Origin: Pseudogulbenkiania sp. MAI-1
GTDB lineage: Bacteria > Pseudomonadota > Gammaproteobacteria > Burkholderiales > Chromobacteriaceae
DNA length: 64,000 bases
NCBI RefSeq assembly: GCF_000527175.1
Contig: NZ_AZUR01000001.1
Location: 3,621,001 to 3,685,000, forward strand
Direction: 5' to 3'
Every line of letters starts with the position of its first letter. Positions within the stretch are counted from its first letter, which is position 1. A model generated the notes under the pieces. It did not search any database. It saw only the letters and a program-made list of their open reading frames with translations, and had not been told where the DNA came from. Positions 19,159-28,510 of the stretch are shown in pieces. The translations under genes and the position numbers were made by a program.

Positions 19159-20568
19159 ATGACGACCACTTCCTTGTGCTGGTTCCGCCGCGACCTGCGC
19201 CTTGACGACCACGCGGCCATACACGCTGCCTTGCGCCACAGCGAGCGGGTGATCTGCGTGTTCGTGTTCGACCGCGACATCCTGGAGGGTCTGCCACGAC
19301 AGGACCGCCGGGTGGACTTCATCTGGCATGCGCTCGTCGAACTGAAGCAGGCCTTGCGCCAGTGCGGCAGCGATCTGGTGGTGAGCCATGGCCGGGCTGT
19401 CGAGGACATTCCGGCACTGGCACGGGAATACGGCGCCGGCACGGTCTGGGCCAGCCGCGACTGCGAGCCGGCCGCCCGTCAGCGCGATGAGGAGGTTGCC
19501 GCCGAACTGGCACGGCACAGCATTCGGCTGAAAACGGTCAAGGACCGGGTTATTTTCGAACAGGACGAAGTGTTGAACGGCAGCGGCAAGCCTTATACCG
19601 TCTTCACTCCGTATCGCAACGCCTGGCTGAAAAAACTCACCCCGTTTTATCTACAGGCCTATCCCAGCACACATTACCTGGATAGGCTGGCGAAACTGGA
19701 CGAAACACCTCTGCCCACCCTGGCCGAATTGGGATTTGCCGACAGTGGACTGAAGCGATTAGGCATCCACCCCGGCATGTCGGGCGCCGCAACCTTGTTC
19801 TCCGACTTCGCCCAACGCATCGACCGTTACCAGCAATGGCGCGACTTCCCTGCCGCCAAGGGGGTGTCGTATCTGTCGGCCCACCTGCGTTTCGGCACCA
19901 TCTCGATCCGGCAACTGGCACAGTTTGCCTGGCAGCAAGGCAATGCCGGCGCTCTGAAGTGGCTTGACGAACTGATCTGGCGCGAGTTCTACCAGCAACT
20001 GCTGTGGCATTACCCACGGGTAGCAGAGGAAAGCTTCAAGCCGGAATACCGCCAGCTCGCCTTTCCCAACGATGAAGATCTGTTCGCCGCCTGGTGCAGA
20101 GGGCGCACCGGTTACCCTCTGATCGATGCAGCAATGCGCCAACTGGAATACAGCGGTTACATGCACAACCGGCTGCGCATGGTGACGGCCAGCTTTCTGG
20201 TGAAGGACCTGCTGATCGACTGGCGTTGGGGAGAGCGCCATTTCGCCGAAAAGCTGATCGACTACGATCTGGCCGCCAACAACGGCGGCTGGCAGTGGGC
20301 CGCCTCGACCGGCTGCGATGCCCAGCCGTGGTTCCGCATCTTCAACCCGGTGGCCCAATCACAGAAATTCGACCCGGAGGGCAAGTTCATCCGCCGTTAT
20401 CTGCCCGAGCTGGCCGGGCTCGACAACAAAGCCATCCATGCCCCATGGCAGGCCAAGATGCTGCCTCCGGGATTCAGGCTGGGGCATGATTATCCTGCAC
20501 CAATCGTCGACCACTCCGTGCAACGGGAGAAAGCACTGGTGCTGTTCGGGCAGCGCCACAAAGCATGA
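19159..20568 (+). CDS. phrB: Deoxyribodipyrimidine photolyase
   Basis: A 469-residue class I CPD photolyase that repairs UV pyrimidine dimers using blue light, FAD and an antenna cofactor. The N-terminal antenna domain starts TTTSLCWFRRDLRLDDHAA. The C-terminal FAD domain has the signature WRFYxx-like WREFYQQLLWHYP, then GYPLIDAAMRQLEYSGYMHN and NNGGWQWAASTGCDAQPWFRI in which the Trp residues of electron transfer fall. There is no clear ribosome site before the ATG. It reads alone and is convergent with comEA. Confidence 0.97.
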   Translation: MTTTSLCWFRRDLRLDDHAAIHAALRHSERVICVFVFDRDILEGLPRQDRRVDFIWHALVELKQALRQCGSDLVVSHGRAVEDIPALAREYGAGTVWASRDCEPAARQRDEEVAAELARHSIRLKTVKDRVIFEQDEVLNGSGKPYTVFTPYRNAWLKKLTPFYLQAYPSTHYLDRLAKLDETPLPTLAELGFADSGLKRLGIHPGMSGAATLFSDFAQRIDRYQQWRDFPAAKGVSYLSAHLRFGTISIRQLAQFAWQQGNAGALKWLDELIWREFYQQLLWHYPRVAEESFKPEYRQLAFPNDEDLFAAWCRGRTGYPLIDAAMRQLEYSGYMHNRLRMVTASFLVKDLLIDWRWGERHFAEKLIDYDLAANNGGWQWAASTGCDAQPWFRIFNPVAQSQKFDPEGKFIRRYLPELAGLDNKAIHAPWQAKMLPPGFRLGHDYPAPIVDHSVQREKALVLFGQRHKA

Positions 20569-20606
20569 ACGCCCCGGGCGGGGCATTCCAGCAAGAACGA
20601 GGCGGG

Positions 20607-20948
20607 CTATTGCCTGGGCGGCATGACTGGCTTGACCGCCGGTCTGGCCGGAGCAGCCAGAGTCGCCCCCGGTTTGGCTTGCGTCGCCATGCCATTGCCG
20701 GTAACTGCAATGTCCTGGCGCAGTTTTTCCAGGGTCTTGTCGCCGATACCCGACACGTTCTTCAACTCGTCGACACTCCTGAACGGCCCCTGCTTGGTCC
20801 GGTAGTCCAGAATCGCCTTGGCCTTGGCCGGACCGATGCCGTTGAGCGACTCGAGTTCCTGCTGCGAAGCGGTATTAAGGTTAATGGCCGCCATGGCCGA
20901 GGAGCAAAATACCAGCAGGCTGGTGAGAATGAGCAGCAACTTCTTCAT
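20607..20948 (-). CDS. comEA: ComEA-family competence DNA-binding protein
   Basis: A 113-residue periplasmic helix-hairpin-helix protein. The signal peptide MKKLLLILTSLLVFCSSAMA is followed by INLNTASQQELESLNGIGPAKA and FRSVDELKNVSGIGDKTLEKL, the two hairpins of the ComEA domain. A Pro/Ala-rich tail follows. ComEA binds incoming DNA and pulls it into the periplasm during natural transformation. With pilBCD and comM in the same window it supports a competent lifestyle. A short GC hairpin without a T run lies between it and phrB. Confidence 0.93.
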   Translation of the reverse strand: MKKLLLILTSLLVFCSSAMAAINLNTASQQELESLNGIGPAKAKAILDYRTKQGPFRSVDELKNVSGIGDKTLEKLRQDIAVTGNGMATQAKPGATLAAPARPAVKPVMPPRQ

Positions 20949-21005
20949 ATCGACGCCTTAGGTGCACGAATAAGGGAGAACCGCCGCCAATATGACAAAC
21001 AATTG

Positions 21006-21824
21006 TCAGCGATGCAAAACCAGTTCGAGCACCACCTTACTGCCGATATAGGCAAACATCAGCGCCACAAATCCAATCAGCGTCCAGCGCACGGCCAGCT
21101 TGCCACGCCAGCCATAGAACTTGCGCCCCAGTAGCAGCGCACCGAACAAGCCCCACGCGATGATGGAAAACACGATCTTGTGCGACCATGCCACCGGCTT
21201 GCCGAATACCTCCTCGGAGAACACCACGCCGCTGAGCAGACTCGCGGTCAGTAGCAAAAAACCCACACCCAGCACTTGGAACATCATGGTTTCCAGCGAC
21301 AGCAGCGGCGGCAGCTGGCGCACCAGGCTCATCCAGCGTTTGTCGTGCAGCGCCTTGTCCAGGGCCAGCATCAGCACCGCCACCAGCGCACCGATGGCGA
21401 GCAGGCTATAGGCGAGCATCGAGACCAGGATGTGCATCAGCAAGGCGGGGTTGGACAGGTCGCCGAGCAGATGCTGACCGGGAAACACCAGGCTGAAGAC
21501 CAGCGTCACCACCGCCAGCGGCATCATGAACAGCTGCAAGCCCTCCACCCGGTAGAAAAAGCCGCAGGTCCAATAGATCAACAGCATCAGCCACACCAGC
21601 ACCGACAGTGCCCGGCCAACCCCGAGCGACAACAGCGCCCCTTCCCGCAACGGCCCCATCACCGCCATGGCGTGCAGCAACAGCAAAAAACCCAGCAGCA
21701 TGTGCTCGCGACGGGGGTGGCGCGGCAGGATGCCGACGCCACGCCAATGCCCGATGAAATGCCAGGAAAACGCACCGTAGGCCAGAATCAGAAGCAAGGT
21801 GATGACGAGCAGAAAACTGGTCAT
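21006..21824 (-). CDS. CcsA/YpjD-family inner-membrane protein (cytochrome c assembly-like)
   Basis: A 272-residue polytopic membrane protein with about eight hydrophobic segments, of the YpjD/CorE branch of the cytochrome c assembly (CcsA) superfamily. It is typically encoded beside and divergent from ffh in proteobacteria, exactly as here. The ATG at 21824 (MTSFLLVITLLLILAYG) begins the first helix and is preferred over the longer frame. Conserved histidines occur in LLLHAMAV, MHILVSMLAYS and WSHKIVFSIIAW, consistent with haem or quinone-linked function. In other bacteria YpjD homologues are poorly understood (a link to magnesium/cobalt transport has been proposed), so function is left open. 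Confidence 0.85.
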   Translation of the reverse strand: MTSFLLVITLLLILAYGAFSWHFIGHWRGVGILPRHPRREHMLLGFLLLLHAMAVMGPLREGALLSLGVGRALSVLVWLMLLIYWTCGFFYRVEGLQLFMMPLAVVTLVFSLVFPGQHLLGDLSNPALLMHILVSMLAYSLLAIGALVAVLMLALDKALHDKRWMSLVRQLPPLLSLETMMFQVLGVGFLLLTASLLSGVVFSEEVFGKPVAWSHKIVFSIIAWGLFGALLLGRKFYGWRGKLAVRWTLIGFVALMFAYIGSKVVLELVLHR

Positions 21825-21932
21825 GAAGTAATTGCACTCGTGAACCGGGCGCAAGCCCGATGGGTCGTGTAAAATGAGCAGTTTGAAAGTCTACACCAAG
21901 CTGCCCATCGTTGGCAGGCAGAAGGACGCCCC

Positions 21933-23291
<1,359 letters not shown>

Positions 23292-23314
23292 CACGAGCAG
23301 AACACGGAATCCCC

Positions 23315-24214
23315 ATGCACTACGATGTGGTCGTCCTGACCGAAAGCCGCTATCTCGCCCCCAACGAGGCCGACTGGTATACCCGCCAGGTACACACCGA
23401 GGACGGTCTGGTGATGCGCGCCCTGGAGCGACAGGGATTCACCGTCGCCCGCCTCGACTGGGCCGACCCCGACATGGACTGGAGCCGGACGCGCGCGGCG
23501 CTGTTTCGCACCACCTGGGACTACTTCGACCGCTACGCCGAGTTCACCCCGTGGCTGCAGCGCACCAGCGCCCAGACCCGGCTGTTCAACGAGGCCGCAC
23601 TGATCCGCTGGAACATCGACAAGCATTATCTCGGCGCCCTGGCAGAAAAGGATATCAACATCGTGCCGACGCTCTACATTGAAAAGGGCGACAAGCGTTC
23701 GCTGCTCAACGTGGTCGAGAGCACCGGCTGGGACGAACTGATCCTGAAGCCGGTTGTCTCAGGAGCGGCGCGGCATACTTACCGCTTTCACCACACCGAC
23801 AGCGCCGAGCTGGAATGCAGCTACGGCGAGCTGATCGAACAGGAAGCGATGATGCTGCAGCCGTTCCAGCGCAATGTGCTCGAGCAGGGGGAAACCTCGC
23901 TGATGATCATCGATGGCCGCTACACCCACGCCATCCGCAAGACCCCCAAGTCCGGCGACTTCCGGGTGCAGGACGACCACGGCGGCCAGGTGCACGACTA
24001 CACGCCGAGCCAGGAGGAGATTACCTTCGCTGAAGCGGCCGTCGCCGCGGTGCCGTTCGACGTGCTGTACGCCCGCGTCGACACGATCCGCGACAACGAC
24101 GGCCAACTGGCCATCATGGAACTGGAAATGATCGAGCCGGAGCTGTTCTTCCGTTTTCACCCGGAAGCCGCCGACCGGCTGGCCGAAGGCGTGGCTCGCC
24201 GCCTGCGCGGTTGA
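23315..24214 (+). CDS. ATP-grasp domain protein of unknown substrate
   Basis: A 299-residue protein that looks like a single ATP-grasp ligase related to the RimK/glutathione-synthetase group. An N-terminal segment MHYDVVVLTESRYLAP is followed by FRTTWDYFDRYAEF. The central ATP-grasp part has the nucleotide-binding lysine region DELILKPVVSGAARHTYRF, MMLQPF and SLMIIDGRYTHAIRKTPKSGDFRVQ. The C-terminal metal-binding end reads YARVDTIRDNDGQLAIMELEMIEPELF. These enzymes join a carboxylate to an amine with ATP through an acyl phosphate. It lies between ffh and purB on the same strand, and the context does not point to a pathway. Homologues are annotated only as ATP-grasp proteins, so no function is assigned. 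Confidence 0.8.
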   Translation: MHYDVVVLTESRYLAPNEADWYTRQVHTEDGLVMRALERQGFTVARLDWADPDMDWSRTRAALFRTTWDYFDRYAEFTPWLQRTSAQTRLFNEAALIRWNIDKHYLGALAEKDINIVPTLYIEKGDKRSLLNVVESTGWDELILKPVVSGAARHTYRFHHTDSAELECSYGELIEQEAMMLQPFQRNVLEQGETSLMIIDGRYTHAIRKTPKSGDFRVQDDHGGQVHDYTPSQEEITFAEAAVAAVPFDVLYARVDTIRDNDGQLAIMELEMIEPELFFRFHPEAADRLAEGVARRLRG

Positions 24215-24288
24215 GCCGTGGCCGCTCTTTTATCTTTTTGTACTGAAACCGCCGGGCAACCGGCACACACGCTTGGAAATACCTCGTC

Positions 24289-25659
24289 ATGAATCTGACC
24301 ACGCTGACCGCCCTGAGCCCTCTCGATGGCCGCTATGCCAACCAGGCCGAACCGCTGCGCTCCCTGTTCTCCGAGTACGGCCTGATGAAGTTCCGCATCA
24401 AGGTAGAGCTGGAGTGGCTGAAAATGCTGGCTGCCGAGCCGGGCATCGAAGAGGTCAAGCCGTTCTCCGAAGCGACCCTGCGCGAAATCGATGACGTCAT
24501 CGCCAACTTCAACGTCGAGCACGGTGAAGAGATCAAGGCCATCGAAGCCCGCACCAACCACGACGTGAAGGCCATCGAGTACTGGCTGAAAGAGCGCCTG
24601 TCCGGCAATCCGGAAGTGATGGCTGCCAGCGAGTTCATCCACTTCGCCTGCACCTCGGAAGACATCAACAACCTGTCGCACGCCCTGATGCTGAAGACGG
24701 CGCGCAACACCGTGGTGCTGCCGGCTCTCGACAGCGTGATCCAGCGCCTGCAGAACCTGGCGCACGAACTGGCCGCCGTGCCGATGATGAGCCGCACCCA
24801 CGGCCAGCCGGCCACGCCGTCCACCATGGGCAAGGAACTGGCCAACGTGGTGTACCGCCTGAGCCGCCAGCGCGAACAACTGGTCAAGCAGGAAATCCTC
24901 GGCAAGATCAACGGCGCCGTCGGCAACTACAACGCCCACCAGATCGCCTACCCGAACGTCGACTGGGAAAGCCTGTGCGGCCGCTTCGTGACCGGCCTCG
25001 GCCTCACCTTCAATCCCTACACCATCCAGATCGAGCCGCACGACTACATGGCCGAGCTCTATCAGACCATGGGCCGCGTCAACACCATCCTGATCGACCT
25101 CAACCGCGACGTCTGGGGCTATATCTCGCTTGGCTTCTTCAAGCAGAAGGTGAAGAAGGACGAAGTGGGCAGCTCGACCATGCCGCACAAGGTCAACCCG
25201 ATCGACTTCGAAAACTCCGAGGGTAACCTCGGCATGGCCAACGCCGTACTCGGCTTCATGGCCGAGAAGCTGCCGATCTCGCGCTGGCAGCGTGACCTGA
25301 CCGACTCCACCGTGCTGCGCAACATGGGCGTCGGCTTCGGCTACACCCTGCTCGGCTTCAACGCCTGCCTGCGCGGCCTGAACAAGCTGGAAATCAACCC
25401 GGCCGCCCTGGCTGCCGACCTGGACTCCAGCTGGGAATTGCTGGCCGAGCCGATCCAGACCGTGATGCGCCGCTACGGCATCGCCAACCCGTACGAGCAG
25501 CTCAAGGAGCTGACTCGCGGCAAGGACGGCATCACCCGCGACACCCTGTCCGCCTTCATCAAGGGCCTGGACATTCCGGAGCAGGAGAAAACCCGCCTGC
25601 TGGAACTGACCCCTGCCAGCTACATCGGCAAGGCGGTGGAACTGGCCAAGCGCATCTGA
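24289..25659 (+). CDS. purB: Adenylosuccinate lyase
   Basis: PurB (456 aa) acts twice in purine synthesis, splitting fumarate from SAICAR and from adenylosuccinate. It begins MNLTTLTALSPLDGRYA like E. coli PurB and has the fumarase-superfamily signature GSSTMPHKVNPIDFENSEGN, with the catalytic Ser in its flexible loop. TRTHGQPATPSTMGKEL carries the substrate-binding His. A perfect intrinsic terminator follows at 25684-25713. The gap of 74 bases from the ATP-grasp gene may contain a promoter. Confidence 0.98.
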   Translation: MNLTTLTALSPLDGRYANQAEPLRSLFSEYGLMKFRIKVELEWLKMLAAEPGIEEVKPFSEATLREIDDVIANFNVEHGEEIKAIEARTNHDVKAIEYWLKERLSGNPEVMAASEFIHFACTSEDINNLSHALMLKTARNTVVLPALDSVIQRLQNLAHELAAVPMMSRTHGQPATPSTMGKELANVVYRLSRQREQLVKQEILGKINGAVGNYNAHQIAYPNVDWESLCGRFVTGLGLTFNPYTIQIEPHDYMAELYQTMGRVNTILIDLNRDVWGYISLGFFKQKVKKDEVGSSTMPHKVNPIDFENSEGNLGMANAVLGFMAEKLPISRWQRDLTDSTVLRNMGVGFGYTLLGFNACLRGLNKLEINPAALAADLDSSWELLAEPIQTVMRRYGIANPYEQLKELTRGKDGITRDTLSAFIKGLDIPEQEKTRLLELTPASYIGKAVELAKRI

Positions 25660-25683
25660 CGCCGTCCAGCCCCATCCAGCAAG

Positions 25684-25713
25684 ACGCGCCACCAAGCCGG
25701 TGGCGCGTTTTTT
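25684..25713 (+). terminator. Intrinsic terminator of purB
   Basis: Ten-base perfect arms (ACGCGCCACC and GGTGGCGCGT) with a 5-base loop and a run of six T lie 24 bases after the stop. Confidence 0.92.
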
Positions 25714-25857
25714 ATGAGCGCCTGGTCCAGACCGAATTGGCACTGGAACAGTGATTCGAGCCAAAAAGAAAGGCCCCGTTGGGAAACGTGGGCCTGAAGT
25801 GACTTGGAAGAAATAATACGACAAGCAAAACGCACCGAACTGGGGCGCTGGAAATGG

Positions 25858-25884
25858 AAAAACCAGAGCGATTGCTCTGGTTTT
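25858..25884 (-). terminator. Terminator of the initiator tRNA gene
   Basis: Arms AACCAGAGC and GCTCTGGTT around GATT, then a T run on the minus strand, directly after the tRNA 3' end. Confidence 0.85.
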
Positions 25885-25892
25885 CTGAATTC

Positions 25893-25969
<77 letters not shown>

Positions 25970-26044
25970 TCTGAAGAAATGCATAATACTGACTATATTT
26001 GTCCGCGTCAAGAGCTGGGCGCAATTATCGGCAGCAAGACGCGC

Positions 26045-26866
26045 TCAAGCCACCCAGCCTACCCAGCCCATTTGCCACGTCAGCAGGATCAGCACGCCGA
26101 AAGCGATACGGTACCAGGCGAACGCATTGAAATTATGGCCGGAGACATAGCGGATCAAGCCGCGCACCGCCAGGAAGGCACTGAAAAAGGCCGCGACGAA
26201 ACCCACGGCAAATACCGGCGCATCGCTAAGGACGAACAGCTCGCGATGCTTGTACACATCGTAGATGGTCGCCGCGAACATGGTCGGCACCGCCAGGAAA
26301 AAGGAAAACTCGGTGGCCACCTTGCGATCGAGGCCGAACAACATGCCGCCGATGATAGTGGCACCAGAGCGCGAGGTCCCCGGAATCAGGGCAAACACCT
26401 GCGCCATCCCCACCTTGAGAGCATCCCGCCAGGTCATCGCGTCCACGCTATGCACCTGGGCCTTATACTCCCTGCGCTCGACCAGCAGGATCACCAAGCC
26501 ACCAACAATGAACGCCAGCGCCACGCTGACCGCGTTGAACAGGTAGAGCTTGATCACCTTGATGAACAGAAAGCCGATGAGGGCGGCGGGCAAAAAGGCC
26601 AGCAGCAGATTGACGACAAACCTCTGTGCCGAAGCCTCCTTTCCGAAATTTGCCGCAACACCGAGAAAACGTGTCCGGTATTCCCAGACCACCGCCAGAA
26701 TGGCACCCAGTTGGATCACCACCTCGAACACCGTGCTGGTCTCGGTATGGAAATTGATCAAGTCCCCAGCCACGATCAAATGCCCGGTACTGGAGATCGG
26801 GAGAAACTCGGTCAATCCTTCGACAACTCCCATCAGCAGCGCCTTGACTAACAACAGCACATCCAC
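26045..26866 (-). CDS. uppP: Undecaprenyl-diphosphatase UppP (BacA)
   Basis: UppP (273 aa) is an inner-membrane phosphatase that recycles undecaprenyl diphosphate to the lipid carrier used for peptidoglycan and O-antigen. Both family motifs are seen: EGLTEFLPISSTGHL near the N-terminus and PGTSRSGATI in the second half. About eight hydrophobic segments are visible. It can confer bacitracin tolerance when abundant. It reads alone, 75 bases downstream (in its own direction of transcription) ending near the tRNA gene. Confidence 0.97.
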   Translation of the reverse strand: MDVLLLVKALLMGVVEGLTEFLPISSTGHLIVAGDLINFHTETSTVFEVVIQLGAILAVVWEYRTRFLGVAANFGKEASAQRFVVNLLLAFLPAALIGFLFIKVIKLYLFNAVSVALAFIVGGLVILLVERREYKAQVHSVDAMTWRDALKVGMAQVFALIPGTSRSGATIIGGMLFGLDRKVATEFSFFLAVPTMFAATIYDVYKHRELFVLSDAPVFAVGFVAAFFSAFLAVRGLIRYVSGHNFNAFAWYRIAFGVLILLTWQMGWVGWVA

Positions 26867-27041
26867 GATAAAACCTTTCGACTTTTGATATCAGGGTAAA
26901 GCAAGACACTGTTTCGTATGTATCACGCAACCCATCAGCGGAAATCCGGGCATAACGGCATCACTCCAGTCTTTGAAGCAATCGCCAAGACGCCGGTTAT
27001 GAGAAGCCACGCAGGGCTTCCACACGCAACTCAGCAAAGCC

Positions 27042-27068
27042 AAAAACAAAGGCAGCCATGCTGCCTTT
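27042..27068 (-). terminator. Intrinsic terminator of dsbA
   Basis: Arms AAAGGCAGC and GCTGCCTTT with a 3-base loop, then TTTGTTTTT on the minus strand, 25 bases after the dsbA stop. Confidence 0.88.
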
Positions 27069-27093
27069 GCCTGTTAGCAGAAACGTAATCCCC

Positions 27094-27708
27094 TTACTTT
27101 TTCATTTCCCGGCTCGCCTTGGCAATCAGCTCATCCACCACCTGCAACAGTCGTGCCGGCTCGGCAGCCATGGTAGCGTACTTGCCGGCGACCACGATGG
27201 TCGGCGTGCCCTCGATGCGATAGTCGCGCGTGATCTTGGTGGCCCGGGCCACCTGGGCATTGATGCCGAACGACTTATAGGTCGCCATGAAGGCTTTGGT
27301 ATCGATGCCGGGCTGGGTAGCCAGCCATTTGCTCATTTCGGCCTCGTTGGCCAGGTTAACCTTTTTCTCCACCATCGCACTCAGCGCGGACGCATGAAGC
27401 TTGTCCAAGGTCCGGGTGGCATTGAAAGTGGCAAACAGACGCGCCAAACCTTCCATCTGCTTGTCCCAGACGATCTGCTCGCGGCGGAAGCTGACATTGG
27501 CCGGCAGTTTCTTGCTCCACGCCGTCAGCGCCGGATCGAGATGAAAGCAATGGATGCAATGGTAGGAGAAAAACTCGATCACCTCCACCTTGCCGGGAGT
27601 CGCCACCGGCTGCGGATTGGCCAGCACCGTGTAATCCTTGCCAAGCTCGATCGCGGCATTGGCCAGGGAACTGACCAGCAACAGCCCGACAAGCAACCAC
27701 TTCTTCAT
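27094..27708 (-). CDS. dsbA: Thiol:disulfide interchange protein DsbA
   Basis: A 204-residue periplasmic oxidase that introduces disulfides into exported proteins. The signal peptide MKKWLLVGLLLVSSLANA precedes a thioredoxin fold with an inserted helical domain. The active site is CIHC (in FFSYHCIHCFHL), instead of the CPHC of E. coli DsbA; Neisseria DsbA variants also differ at this position. The cis-proline loop GTPTIVV is intact. The ATG at 27708 has AAGGGG upstream. It lies 17 bases after the SPOR gene, with which it should be co-transcribed. Confidence 0.95.
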   Translation of the reverse strand: MKKWLLVGLLLVSSLANAAIELGKDYTVLANPQPVATPGKVEVIEFFSYHCIHCFHLDPALTAWSKKLPANVSFRREQIVWDKQMEGLARLFATFNATRTLDKLHASALSAMVEKKVNLANEAEMSKWLATQPGIDTKAFMATYKSFGINAQVARATKITRDYRIEGTPTIVVAGKYATMAAEPARLLQVVDELIAKASREMKK

Positions 27709-27725
27709 GTTATCCCCTTGTAAAA

Positions 27726-28445
27726 TCAATTACCCGACTTGACGACAGCGCCATTCAAGCCGTCCTGCTTGAGCTGGGCACGAACTCGCTCCAGATCCTC
27801 CTGACGCGTGAACGGCCCGACCCGGACTCGATGCACCAGCCCTTTTTCTGGAATGGTGACGGACTGTATCGAGGCTTCGACACCCAGCATGGCCAAGCGG
27901 GCTTTCAGATTGTCGGCCTCGTCTTCATTCTGGAAGGCGCCCAATTGCAAGTAGGACTTTTGAACCACGGCCGGGGCGGAAGGTTCCCCATTCTTGGCCG
28001 ACTTCTCATTCTCGCTGGGGACGGCATCTAACTGCCCCGGAAGAATCTTGTAAAAATCGAAACGCTGCTCGTCCTGACTCTTGGCGGGGGCAACCGGCTT
28101 GGCAGCCGGAGCTGCCGCAGAGGGCGGCACGGCCGGCTGAGCAGCGGGAGCGGATGATGCCGCCGACAACTCGGCGATCTTACTCCCCGGTGACAACAAG
28201 GCAGGTTCGGACGCCTGAGCAGCCGGCTTCTGGCCCGGTTTGCCAGGCGTCGCAAATGGCGAGGCGGAGCGATTGAGATACATGGCCAGACCGACAGCGA
28301 CAGCCACCCCGACGATCAACCCGATGACAATGCCAGCCATCAAGCCGCCACCGCCACTACGCGCGGCACCGGACGGCTTGCGGCGCGAAGAAGATGAAGA
28401 AGAAGAAGAAGAACGGGAAGAATGTTTCAAATCAAGGTTACCCAT
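27726..28445 (-). CDS. SPOR-domain cell-envelope protein
   Basis: A 239-residue single-pass inner-membrane protein. The cytoplasmic N-terminus has a low-complexity serine run followed by Arg/Lys. A membrane helix (MAGIVIGLIVGVAVAVGLAMY, roughly residues 40-60) follows. A long Ala/Pro-rich periplasmic linker leads to a C-terminal SPOR domain (about 165-235: YLQLGAFQNEDEADNLKARL, RVRVGPFTRQEDLERVRAQL). SPOR domains bind denuded septal glycan, so a division-site role like FtsN is likely. The Met at 28445 is chosen; a GTG two codons earlier is possible and neither has a clear ribosome site. dsbA follows closely. Confidence 0.88.
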   Translation of the reverse strand: MGNLDLKHSSRSSSSSSSSSRRKPSGAARSGGGGLMAGIVIGLIVGVAVAVGLAMYLNRSASPFATPGKPGQKPAAQASEPALLSPGSKIAELSAASSAPAAQPAVPPSAAAPAAKPVAPAKSQDEQRFDFYKILPGQLDAVPSENEKSAKNGEPSAPAVVQKSYLQLGAFQNEDEADNLKARLAMLGVEASIQSVTIPEKGLVHRVRVGPFTRQEDLERVRAQLKQDGLNGAVVKSGN

Positions 28446-28510
28446 GGGCACGGAGATGCATCATGCAATCGCCACATTATCCAATAATTAAGACCACTAC
28501 GTCGAAAAGC

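Noticed and set aside
20571..20586. GCCCCGGGCGGGGC palindrome between phrB and comEA as a terminator
   Set aside because: Short stem with no T run on either strand; not reported as a feature.
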